DNA of 64,000 nt, taken from NCBI GenBank assembly GCA_035041965.1, contig JAPYMA010002831.1:62001-126000 (forward strand), in the 5' to 3' direction. This DNA is from Anisakis pegreffii (lineage: Eukaryota; Nematoda; Chromadorea; Rhabditida; Anisakidae). This document shows, piece after piece, positions 1 through 29,164 of the stretch; position 1 is the stretch's first letter, and each line of letters starts with the position of its first letter. The translations under genes and the position numbers were made by a program. The notes beneath the pieces are model-generated. The model saw only the letters and a program-made list of their open reading frames with translations, ran no database searches and was not told the origin of the DNA.

Positions 1-20378
<20,378 letters not shown>

Positions 20379-20400
20379 CTTTTTGAATTTCTGCAATTAA
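20379..20400 (-). promoter_or_regulatory. Putative trans-splice acceptor before the dynein start codon
   Basis: On the minus strand, a T-rich TTAATTGCAG (20391-20400) is followed by a 12-nt leader and then the dynein ATG (20376-20378). An acceptor this close to the start, with no upstream coding exon in sight, is what spliced-leader trans-splicing in nematodes produces. An ordinary 5'UTR intron could look the same. Confidence 0.5.
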
Positions 20401-20845
20401 GATGATATGAAATTGTAAAATTACTTAAGACGATCGATGAAAACAAATCAATAACGACAATATTTGTACGCTCATCACAAAGAACGATTAAGTTTTGGAA
20501 GGAAGAGACTGTGTCAGCTAGATGCTTGATAACTTGGGATTAAGCAAACAAATTATAAGTTTCAAACTTTACGAATGAATCTGATGATGCATTTCAGAGA
20601 ATACCGCTTGGTTTCACATACTTGCACGGTTAGTAATCCTAAGAGCTACGTTAAGTGCGAAACGAGAGTGACAATCAGCGAAAGGAATCATCGAAAAATG
20701 GATTTGCTAGAGAAGAGCGTTTGTTTGTAGTATGCACAGCAATAGACAACACACAACAGACTACTATAGACACTCTATACCTCTTTGTCATATTGAATTT
20801 TTCCATAGCACAGCACTGATTAACACAAATGCTGTCTGTATACAA

Positions 20846-20916
20846 GGGGTTCTCATATGGAAGTCGGGGGGGACGGAATGTTACTCCATTGGGGCTAATT
20901 TGGGGGTGTCAGGGGG
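20846..20916 (+). other. Cluster of five G-runs (G-quadruplex candidate)
   Basis: Runs of 4, 7, 4, 5 and 5 G lie at 20846, 20866, 20891, 20902 and 20912, about 470-540 bp upstream of the dynein ATG. The last three runs have loops of 7 and 5 nt. The earlier loops are longer, so a stable quadruplex is possible but not certain. Confidence 0.5.
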
Positions 20917-21254
20917 TAATAGAAGACGTCGGGAAACTGAAGCTGAATAGAGCAGGTTTTTCATGATTCTTTTTCGATGATCTCAGTGACGACCAGAACA
21001 TTAATGCGAAACTCAGACAGTGCTTCGAAACTTATAACTTAGTGTTAGTCCAATCTCTTGACCAGCCCCGCTTGTCCACTTGAAATTAGATTGATATTCT
21101 TTTAGTATGACATGAATGCGATTTGGAGACAGCTGTGGCATAAATCGAGTTTCTTTCCACCTTGTAGCTTAAAAGAAAAATTGAATTCTATCAATAACCA
21201 CAGTTTACATAAGATCTCACTCTCAGCTTAATTTAAACGATGAATTTCTGATAT

Positions 21255-22092
21255 CTGAACAATTGTTTCGTGGTGTGGCAATTCATTCTGCACATGTCTG
21301 CACAGTTCAAATACAAATCCGGGCGTAACGAGAATGCAAGGTGAAGAAATGAATAGAGCGAAGATTCGGAGGATAAATATGAATGAGAGTGAATCAGTGA
21401 TACGTCTGCAGTGAATAAGAAGAGTAAGAGTACACAGTGGGACTGTAACGCAATCAGCAAGGTTAGAAATATGAGAGCGATGAAACATCACACGAATTGG
21501 ACGTAAAAAGTGATGATGGAATCAGAGGGGTGAGTAGAGTACTGAGGTACATTTTTTGTTTGAAGTAGCTATTCAGAAGGCATGCACGCTTTTCACACTT
21601 CCATACACAGCTCTCCATCAACCATTAATCCTATGCCTAGTTTCCATACTCTCTCATCACTCTCATTACTAAAAAAACTTACTCCATTACGGCTCCACTC
21701 TGTGGTGGTAGACTACTCATTCGCTTCGATCGCACCACTGATTCACTCTCGTTCACGATTCTCCGAATAATCTGTGTTAAATCTATTTCTCAACCTTGCA
21801 CTTTCAGTTCAGTTAACTTTCTAACGTTAATGAAATCGGAATGTTGACAGTTCGCCAAGTAGGAACGTAGTGACAGTTCGCCAAGTAACGGAAGTCAGAT
21901 TTTCATTTGACGTGAGTTCAGAAGTGTGAATTTCTTTCCATTGAAAAGGAATGAATCTGAGCAATTTTTATACCATTTTGTAGCGCAGATCCAGGAGAAT
22001 AAAACATGACGTATAGATTTGCCAGCAATCAAGATATATTTGAGATTCTCGATTTCGTTTTAACTGCAAAAGCTCAAGAAATAATTTGAATT
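21255..22092 (+). repeat. Left arm of the 838-bp inverted repeat
   Basis: Its reverse complement is found at 32275-33112 with almost no differences. The outer end reads CTGAACAATTG and the inner end AATAATTTGAATT. The arm has no recognisable domain. Short open frames inside it appear in both arms only because the arms are copies. Confidence 0.95.
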
Positions 22093-22105
22093 AGTGAAAA
22101 TAATA

Positions 22106-22660
22106 TGTCGGTGGATATGCGACTGAGAGTTTAATATAGAGTTTATTGTCAAATGTAAGCGGAAGCGTGAATATAGTTTAACAACATAATAATTACAATA
22201 GTATGACTTTTCAATTAATTACAATATGATCAGCAACAATGGATGAAGGACCTACAGAGGCCCTCACAATAATGTAGTCTTCACAGAATATAGTCAGTTA
22301 ATACAATTAATATATTTCTGAATCACTGATGATAAATTAATCACTTGACGACTTCAATAGGAACTGATATACTGATTGAACATTATGCACTTGAGCTCTG
22401 ATATGTTTGGACTGACTTATTGAACTGACTGACCAACGACCGACCTCGTTCTTTCGCACTTATGTCCTTAAGTACCCGTGCTTCACTTCCGTCCTGCAAT
22501 ATATTTTCTCACAACATTTTGCTGTTGCTCAGGATTTGTTTGTGGGAATCTTTTGCCTTTGAGATTTGAATTGAAGATATTAAGCATTTTGTTTGGGTTA
22601 TATCTTAAATTCTTTGGATTTAGATTTTATGTTTTGAGAATCATATTCGACTTGGTTACA
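22106..22660 (-). repeat. LTR of the helicase-bearing element
   Basis: Read on the minus strand it starts TGTAACC right after a polypurine tract and ends TCCACCGACA, the TGT...ACA form of LTR ends. The first 230 bp align with a second LTR at 40741-40973, and both 3' ends share CGCAT followed by TCCACC. The left limit is set by this end motif and could be off by a few bases. Confidence 0.7.
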
Positions 22661-22671
22661 CCTCCCACCCT
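22661..22671 (-). promoter_or_regulatory. Polypurine tract
   Basis: The minus strand reads AGGGTGGGAGG directly before the LTR start TGTAACC, the usual place of the plus-strand primer in LTR retroelements. It shows that this LTR is the 3' one and that the helicase ORF lies inside the element. Confidence 0.7.
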
Positions 22672-22741
22672 GCGGCAAGACCGTCTCTGGTTGAAAAATA
22701 TAACTTGGCTTACCTGCAGTACACTGAGTACTTACGAGAGT

Positions 22742-25219
22742 TCAATATTGATGCCATTTCCTGTTGATGAACATAGTGTCGAGGGGCAGAAATGGCTTGC
22801 CATGAGCATCCACCAAGAGATTGCGATGATTGCGGTGAACGTCATTGAAAATGGCAGCAAAGTATCGACTGTTCACTATGGGCGTTTCTTGGGTGGCTAG
22901 ACGCAAATATTGTTGCCATATGCCATATTTCAATAACATAAGGAAATCAGCAATAATAAAAAGTCCATGACGTGCACGTGACAACGCCACGGTAATGCGT
23001 TGAGGATCCGCAAAGAACTTGACTTGGTCATCTGTTGCGCGATAGTCATATGAGCGTGTCGTGACGAGAATAATGACATCATTTTCTTTGCCTTGGAAGC
23101 TGTCGATAGTGTGACAATTAATAGATGTACCATCCAACTGAGAGCGGATGTAATCACGACTGGCGAGGTAGAAACATAAGACAGTGATTTTGTGTGAATC
23201 AATAGTGAGAGTCAAACGATTGGCAATGTGGATGGCGGCGTTTTCTTGACCGCGGTTGTAGCGTGATCGCCAGGTATTTATTACATCAGAACTGGATATG
23301 TGAATAAGAGCAAGAGGAATAGATGGAATTGGTAAAGGAAAATCAGAATGAGTAAGTAACGAACGGTCATCAGCAGAAACACCCGGTCTTAGTTGACCAT
23401 TATATACGGTTTCTGATAGGCAGAAGGTTAGGAAAGGGTGTGAGCGATATGAAATGTTAAGAGAGAACATGGGGATAACGTTTCGTCGAGCTACACTCGC
23501 GATGGCGCTGTCGCACCCATATTTCAGAAGCTTATCGGGGATGTTAGCTTTATAAGCAGGAAGTTGGTGTAGGTCGCCAGTAAGAAATACTTGCTGAAGA
23601 TTAGGCATACCAGAAACAAGGGTTAACAATTGCACCTCTGGCACAAAACCAGCTCCATCAATTATGCATCGTTCAATGTAATCTTCAAGTGAGGAAAGAA
23701 ATTGTTCTAACATGGCAATTGTGTCGCAAATTAATCGTACCGTTTTGGTTTGAAGTACCAGGTCAAGAGCTTTGTGTTCATGACATCCAGTGCCGTCATG
23801 AGCAATGCGATTGTTGACGTAGTCACGAGCAAATTGCAGTTGATCATCGCGAAAATATTGTAGGTTCACCAATCGGCTCATGAGCTCCGGCATGCGATAG
23901 GGAGCCCATAAATAGTTATCTGAACGAGTTAGACGTTCATCAGTTAGTGATTGCATATATAAGAATTCAGTATGCGCCAATTGTGGTACCAACTTGAGTA
24001 TTGCCTGCGCCATATTACTAACAGTCATGTTGGTGGTGGCAGCTAAGAATGTGATAGCTGAAGGCACCGTTTGCATATGCTCTTGAATAAATGCAGAGAT
24101 AACGAAAGTTTTACCAGTACCTGCTGGTGCTTGTTGAAAAAGAATAGGGCAATTACCCTTCAAGTGTTGAATTACTGAACATTGCTCATCAGTTAATGTT
24201 AAATTCGTTAACGGTGATGTATTGGGAGTATATGATAATTGTCGAGGTATTCCGAGTAGTAGTCGGAGTATGTGAGAGCACTGGGGAGCTGTAGTTGACT
24301 GCAACATAGTTGAGATATATCGATATCGTAAATAATCAATACGACTCTCTAGGCCTGTTCTGGTAGAGTCTGGTTCAATCACCAGCTCTTCACCTGCTTG
24401 TGTTATTAATCGACACAGCTTCTGAACGTCAACGTCACGAAGGACAATTGTTGCCTTCATGTTCATGTCCGGATCCAGTTGGATATCTTGAATTACGGCT
24501 GATACTGGCGGGTGCGGTTTATCCTGTTGCCTGTAAATAGATGGAATAATGTGCATCCTCACGTCAGGTTCCCAGAACCTGACTCTTAATGACATGATTC
24601 TTGGGTCGTTGATGGCTGGTACTGATACTGCAAGAATATTATCATGCAAAGTATATGAAGTCCCGACATAAGCACTTTTAGACATAGCATGTATTATTCT
24701 GTTGCGAATGAAGATGGCAGTGGCCAATAAAATATCTTCATAGTTTCGACAGATTCGAAGAAGTTGATCTTGATCATCAGCTCTTATTCGAGAGAAGGGA
24801 TCTAGTTGTAATGCAGGGTGAGTGGGATCAGCAGAACTGATGCAGATTAATACAGTATCGGCAAAGTCTCGTGTGACGAAATGATTATTGGAATCAAAAG
24901 GGTATCCTGGTGGAAGTACGTAATTGATGGCGATTTGAGCCAACTGTGGGGCATGAACGTAATGTGCATGTACAACATCTCCTTCCAATGGACAAGAGGT
25001 GAAGGAGTCAACAAGATAGTGAGGGACAGTTTGAGTTTTTTCAGCATGACGTCCAACGTACTGCAGCGATATTCGTGGTTGACTCTTGAGGTTGCGTCTA
25101 TCACCAGCTTTGACGTTGGCATGTTGAGTAAGAGACAGAATAGACATAATAGACGGTTGTCGCTCGAATGGTACGGCAAACTGAGCAGCGGCATTGGCGC
25201 GAATGCGGTCAGCATGCAA
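22742..25219 (-). CDS. Superfamily 1 (Upf1-like) helicase carried by the retroelement
   Basis: The frame is intact for 825 codons and ends 71 bp before the polypurine tract. SF1 motifs lie in the C-terminal two thirds, in order: Q motif (LTLTDEQCSVIQ), motif I APAGTGKT (about residue 365), motif II as IIDGAG, motif III VFLTGDLHQLP, motif IV ISYRSHP, motif V TIDSFQGKEND and motif VI TVALSRARHG. This set is that of the Upf1/Dna2-type helicases. Motif II lacks the usual glutamate (DEAG or DEAS is expected, DGAG is seen), which should impair ATP hydrolysis. The N-terminal 330 residues are not recognised. The frame opens with TTG at 25219 and the first ATG is at 25147. The same frame continues upstream without a stop until the TAA closing the accessory ORF at 25319. 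Confidence 0.85.
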   Translation of the reverse strand: MHADRIRANAAAQFAVPFERQPSIMSILSLTQHANVKAGDRRNLKSQPRISLQYVGRHAEKTQTVPHYLVDSFTSCPLEGDVVHAHYVHAPQLAQIAINYVLPPGYPFDSNNHFVTRDFADTVLICISSADPTHPALQLDPFSRIRADDQDQLLRICRNYEDILLATAIFIRNRIIHAMSKSAYVGTSYTLHDNILAVSVPAINDPRIMSLRVRFWEPDVRMHIIPSIYRQQDKPHPPVSAVIQDIQLDPDMNMKATIVLRDVDVQKLCRLITQAGEELVIEPDSTRTGLESRIDYLRYRYISTMLQSTTAPQCSHILRLLLGIPRQLSYTPNTSPLTNLTLTDEQCSVIQHLKGNCPILFQQAPAGTGKTFVISAFIQEHMQTVPSAITFLAATTNMTVSNMAQAILKLVPQLAHTEFLYMQSLTDERLTRSDNYLWAPYRMPELMSRLVNLQYFRDDQLQFARDYVNNRIAHDGTGCHEHKALDLVLQTKTVRLICDTIAMLEQFLSSLEDYIERCIIDGAGFVPEVQLLTLVSGMPNLQQVFLTGDLHQLPAYKANIPDKLLKYGCDSAIASVARRNVIPMFSLNISYRSHPFLTFCLSETVYNGQLRPGVSADDRSLLTHSDFPLPIPSIPLALIHISSSDVINTWRSRYNRGQENAAIHIANRLTLTIDSHKITVLCFYLASRDYIRSQLDGTSINCHTIDSFQGKENDVIILVTTRSYDYRATDDQVKFFADPQRITVALSRARHGLFIIADFLMLLKYGIWQQYLRLATQETPIVNSRYFAAIFNDVHRNHRNLLVDAHGKPFLPLDTMFINRKWHQY

Positions 25220-25318
25220 ATTTTGTAGAATGATTTGAGGGTGGAATGTTTGAACGGGTGCCTGGCGATGGTGAATTATTAACGGGGCGTATACTAATAC
25301 TTCAAATAGAGAAAATGG

Positions 25319-26056
25319 TTAGACATTGAATTTGTTAAATCCTGTACCACAATTGTGCCCGTCATAATAGAATTGAGTGTAGTCAGTGAACTGTAGTAAT
25401 GCAGGGGCCTGATCCAGAATGTGACGGGATTGTGACGGTTCAATAACTAAGATGACTTGGTTAGTAAGGCATTGCGAAACTATATAAGTTACGGGCTCAG
25501 GTAGAAATACATCATTACCGAGAGAAATAACAGACGATGATGTAGAATCAGAAAGCAGTGTAATGGGCTGACATGGTGGCTTATATGCCTGGATGACGGC
25601 ATGAAATGAAGGCTGTGAGGTGGATGGTGTAGCAGGAGGTAGCTCCTGAGTCAAAGTAGAAGGTTGAGGAGATATGGGCACTTGTTCGGATCCGTCCGTA
25701 GGGACAGATTGAGATAATTGTGAGGCTTCTACGAAAAAGGGTTGTTCCGAAGACGCAGTTATATGAAGAGAAGCCAGGCGTTCGAAGAGTGACAATGTTT
25801 GCATTGTAGGAGGTGGCGGAGACACTGGTTGAGGTGTCGTAGTAGAAGGGAGTGAACGAAGACGATGTGGCAGAGAAAGAATGATATTAGTAATACTGGG
25901 AAAAGGAAGCACATTAGTCAGTGTTTGGAGTCGGCGCGTAAAGAAATTGAGGGTCCAACGTGGAATCGCAAGTATGTCTTCAATAGGTTGCTCTTGAGAT
26001 TCATCATGATGATTGTCATGAGAGGGAGTCTGAGATTGTGATAAGCGTTCCGACAT
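25319..26056 (-). CDS. Accessory ORF, Pro/Ser/Thr-rich, unknown function
   Basis: The 245-codon frame lies between integrase and helicase. Its middle is rich in Pro, Ser, Thr and Gln (for example TTTPQPVSPPPPTMQ). The last 80 residues are more ordered, with VILVIEPSQSRHILDQAP. The TAA stop is in the same frame as the helicase, and 33 sense codons separate it from the helicase's nominal start, so the two could once have been one protein. Upstream, two TAA codons separate it from the integrase frame. I recognise no domain. Confidence 0.55.
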   Translation of the reverse strand: MSERLSQSQTPSHDNHHDESQEQPIEDILAIPRWTLNFFTRRLQTLTNVLPFPSITNIILSLPHRLRSLPSTTTPQPVSPPPPTMQTLSLFERLASLHITASSEQPFFVEASQLSQSVPTDGSEQVPISPQPSTLTQELPPATPSTSQPSFHAVIQAYKPPCQPITLLSDSTSSSVISLGNDVFLPEPVTYIVSQCLTNQVILVIEPSQSRHILDQAPALLQFTDYTQFYYDGHNCGTGFNKFNV

Positions 26057-26167
26057 TCTGCAATAATGTTAATATTACATCGGCAATACGGCTTTAGTAA
26101 GTGAACGTAAGTTATATTGTGACGTAGCGGATGACGACGCTGCGGATTGAATTTGAGATGAAGCATG

Positions 26168-27390
26168 TTAGTCATACTGGTAACCCGGTATATTATGCAG
26201 TGCTTGCGCCTGAATATCTGTCAATTGCAGCTGCTGATCTTCGGGAATAGTGGGTAGAGTGCAGGCAGGGCCTTCAATGATATTGAATTTCTTAATTTGG
26301 TTCAAGTGCACCTTAAAAGGTGTGGCTCTTGGTACAGCACAACTGACTATTATTGCATTAGGAACATTGACGTCAATGAATCTGTACACGCCTGTCCACG
26401 GAAGATGAAATTTCTTTGTTTCACTAGGCTTGATGGTGTCACGGCGAAGCAAGACACGGTCACCCACACAGATTTTAGAATTAGAAGCTGTTCGATCATA
26501 TGTTACTTTCATCTTTTGTTGAGCGCGTATGTTAAATTCATATGCTAGTTTCCAAGCTTGGTGTAATGAGTGGATCATGTGGGCTTTGAATTTACCCACA
26601 TCTACGTCAACAATAGAGTCCCTAGCATTGGGTAGGATGACACCTTCAATTGAAAAGCAGGGGTCACACCCAAACATGAGGAAATAAGGGCTCTCACCAG
26701 TCATCTCATTGATGGCAGTATTGTAACAAAACGACATAAAAGGTAAGAATTCATCAAAATCTGTGATTTCATTAGAGACGTATTTTGCCAGCATATTTTG
26801 AAATGTCCTGAATGAACGCTTGACGGCACCGTTACCGGCAGAATGATATGGGGTTGAGTAGCGTTTATTAATGTATAAAAGATTACAGAATTCTTGAAAG
26901 AAGTCTGATGAGAAAGATGTGGCATTGTCAGTAACAAGTTGGTTTGGTGTTCCATAAATAAGAACGCAATGATTCAAGATAGCTTTTGCTAAGGTTGTTG
27001 ATCGAGCATCTGATACAGGAATGCTGATAACATATTTGTTAAAAAGACAAATAATATTCATAATGTATTTGTTGTTATTCGCGGTAGTTTTGAAAGGGCC
27101 GCAAAGATCCAATCCTACTTCATTCATGACTGCCATACTGAATACAGGATTGAGAGGTACACGTGGATAAGGTCTGGGATCATGACGCATTTGGCAAGTG
27201 ACACAAGCGCGTGTCCACTGATATATATACATATATATATACATATATCTATATATATTTTGTATCCCAATAGTAGTTTTTCATTTTATGTAAGACTTTC
27301 TTGAAATTAAGGTGGCCACCGGCCAAGGGAGACAAATGGAAATGATCAAATATCAAAGGTCGTACAGATTGAGGTATAACTACAGGCATA
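26168..27390 (-). pseudogene. Ty3/gypsy-type integrase, disrupted
   Basis: The integrase would insert element DNA into the genome. The zinc-binding part is split. The two histidines (DHFHLSP and GGHL, about 27290-27350) and KNYYWD are in one frame, and the cysteine pair ACVTC (about 27210) is in another, with an AT microsatellite between them. The core follows: the first acid in DLCGPF, the second in LVTDNATSFSSDF, and STPYHSAGNGAVKRSFRT at the third. There the catalytic glutamate (normally V-E-R) is lysine. The C-terminal part has a chromodomain-free tail with DRVLLRRDTIKPSETKKFHL, typical of gypsy integrases. With the split and the missing acid it should be inactive. Confidence 0.85.
27219..27258. 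repeat. AT-rich microsatellite inside the integrase zinc-binding domain
   Basis: ATATAT units with ATAC and ATCT variants sit exactly between the histidine and cysteine pairs of the H2C2 motif and shift the reading frame. Confidence 0.85.
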
Positions 27391-27724
27391 TCAGTGTTAA
27401 ATCTGGAAGATTTATTAGAATTAATAAGTTTGAATCATTATCATCTAAGCAGTATCGATTAGCTGTGTTCAAGAATGTATGAAGAACATTTAAATCATCA
27501 GTTTCAGGCGAGGCGCCAGTCTTAAGATAGTCTATGATGGGTCTTAAAGTTTTGTCTGCTTGTTGTTCTTTAGGTAAATCAACGAGATATTTGTTACCTT
27601 CAGAGTTAGAGACTGCTATTTTATTGCCAGGATGAACTGAGAGGATATGATGACAGGTACTTAAGCTGAGACAGTTGGGAAATTCTATAATATCTGGCAA
27701 TTCAGACACTTGATTATAGTATTT
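27380..27724 (-). pseudogene. Linker between protease and integrase, with RT/RNase H absent
   Basis: This 115-codon stretch follows the protease ORF in the same frame after a TGA stop and leads into the integrase N-terminus (RPIIDYLKTG). The normal 600 or so codons of reverse transcriptase and RNase H are missing. A frameshift near 27415-27430 is needed to reach the integrase histidines. Confidence 0.65.
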
Positions 27725-29131
27725 TCAGAATTTGGGTGGAATAGTAGTGGTAGTCATTAATCTGACTGGAAGCGTTCTAGGTTGCCAACAACGTGGGTCA
27801 CCTAGCGGTAGTTCGATATCATTAATGATAAAAGAATTGTGTAAAATATCCATAGTAAATGGGGGAAAATATTGTAACACGTCGCAACCTACAATAACAT
27901 CATACGAGCGCATATTATTAATAAAATCATTATCGGAAAAATACAATGGTGCTGATACAATAACATCAGCAATTTGAAAATAAACGATTGCACTGCCGAT
28001 GATGGTAACAGCATGGCCAGATACCCCAACGGCATGCATGATATGAGAGGTAATTCGTAAATCTAGCATTGCTATCCAATTGCTTGATGTCACTGTAAGG
28101 GCGGAACCTGTATCGATAAGAAAGCTACAATATATATTGTTTATTCTCCCACATATTTGTGAGCTAAACGGAGAAGCAAGAATATTTACATCTAGATTAA
28201 ACTGTGGGACTGTAACTACAGGAGGCCAGCTCTTTGTATTGCCTACATTGGAGATAACGATCTGCTCAGAATGGGAAACATTAGAAGTGTTATGATTGGA
28301 ATTTAGCTCAACTATTTCAATATGACGTGAAGGAACAACACTGTTCCACAATTTGAAAATATTTGGAAGAAAGATTTTTAATAGAATGACGCCAGTAGTT
28401 TTAATCGTTAGCATTGCGCAAACTATTGACACCCAAATATTCCATGGTGTCGAAAGGAAGTTGAGAAATGAAGATGGAGAGAAAGCAAACTGGGTTTGAT
28501 AACTGTTATCATTAGATTGAGTGATTAATGATTGATCTGCGATGAGGCGTTCAACTTGCAAGATACGGGTAGCTGCAGCCAGATGAACTGAGGGAAAGAG
28601 TTCAGACAAATTACTGATTATTAGATTATGAAAAATTGTGTTCTGGATATGAGGAGAAATGGAAGGAATACTTACTTGTATTTGTGAAATTTGTGAGTGA
28701 TGTATAAGTTGTGTAAGACCTAGTACTTGGTCAACCATCATCAAACTGCAGCTTATTTGAACCGGAATATATCTGAGCGCAGAACAGTCTGCTTTTCGCG
28801 AAAATTGAGATATGATCGTCGTTGTGGGATCGAGAAATCCATGAACAATTTGTCCAGATATATCTAGTCGAATAGGAAGATATTCATAACAAATGTTAGT
28901 GTTATTGGTTGGCACAAATTGAAAGGAATTTCCTGGGATTGGAACACAAGGCCATACCTCAAGTCCAGAAGTCGCGAACCTCGCATGTATATCTGAGTTG
29001 TTGAGGAGTGCTCTTGCGGCAATTGTTGGATTGGCAGCTATGGATGCGATGAGTTGCTGAAATAATCTGTCGACTGTGTTGCAAACATTGAGGAGGGCAT
29101 GCTGAAACGAAAATGTTAGGGCTTGAACCAA
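27725..29131 (-). CDS. Glycoprotein C-terminal region fused to a retroviral-type aspartic protease
   Basis: The first 300 residues look like the membrane-proximal part of a glycoprotein: several Asn-X-Ser/Thr sites, paired cysteines, and a membrane segment near residues 220-250 (IWVSIVCAMLTIKTTGVILL). The last 170 residues hold an aspartic protease with the active-site triplet in FLIDTGSALTVTSS and a downstream IVGCDVL, matching the flap-to-helix region of retropepsins. The protease would cut the polyprotein. The frame continues unbroken from the upstream ORF except for one TAA at 29165. The actual start is uncertain, since this may be read as part of a longer polyprotein. Confidence 0.7.
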   Translation of the reverse strand: MVQALTFSFQHALLNVCNTVDRLFQQLIASIAANPTIAARALLNNSDIHARFATSGLEVWPCVPIPGNSFQFVPTNNTNICYEYLPIRLDISGQIVHGFLDPTTTIISQFSRKADCSALRYIPVQISCSLMMVDQVLGLTQLIHHSQISQIQVSIPSISPHIQNTIFHNLIISNLSELFPSVHLAAATRILQVERLIADQSLITQSNDNSYQTQFAFSPSSFLNFLSTPWNIWVSIVCAMLTIKTTGVILLKIFLPNIFKLWNSVVPSRHIEIVELNSNHNTSNVSHSEQIVISNVGNTKSWPPVVTVPQFNLDVNILASPFSSQICGRINNIYCSFLIDTGSALTVTSSNWIAMLDLRITSHIMHAVGVSGHAVTIIGSAIVYFQIADVIVSAPLYFSDNDFINNMRSYDVIVGCDVLQYFPPFTMDILHNSFIINDIELPLGDPRCWQPRTLPVRLMTTTTIPPKF

Positions 29132-29164
29132 GCCAGTTTCCAGTGCCTGTAGCTGGGAAGCTAA

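Larger units (their letters stand above)
20379..21254. other. Upstream region of dynein, no gene seen
   Basis: The 876 bp between the dynein start and the left inverted repeat are AT-rich with no convincing exon. They probably contain the dynein promoter. The one notable element is the run of G-tracts at 20846-20916. Confidence 0.5.

Noticed and set aside
21228..21770. Short ORFs repeated at 32597-33154
   Set aside because: They are identical because they lie in the two inverted-repeat arms. They have no domains and no coding bias, so they are not listed as genes.
22742..25219. Helitron helicase
   Set aside because: The motifs are Upf1/Dna2-like and not Pif1-like, and there is no HUH replication initiator.
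22742..25219. RNA-virus contamination
   Set aside because: The helicase lies between a gypsy integrase and a polypurine tract plus LTR, in one contiguous orientation.
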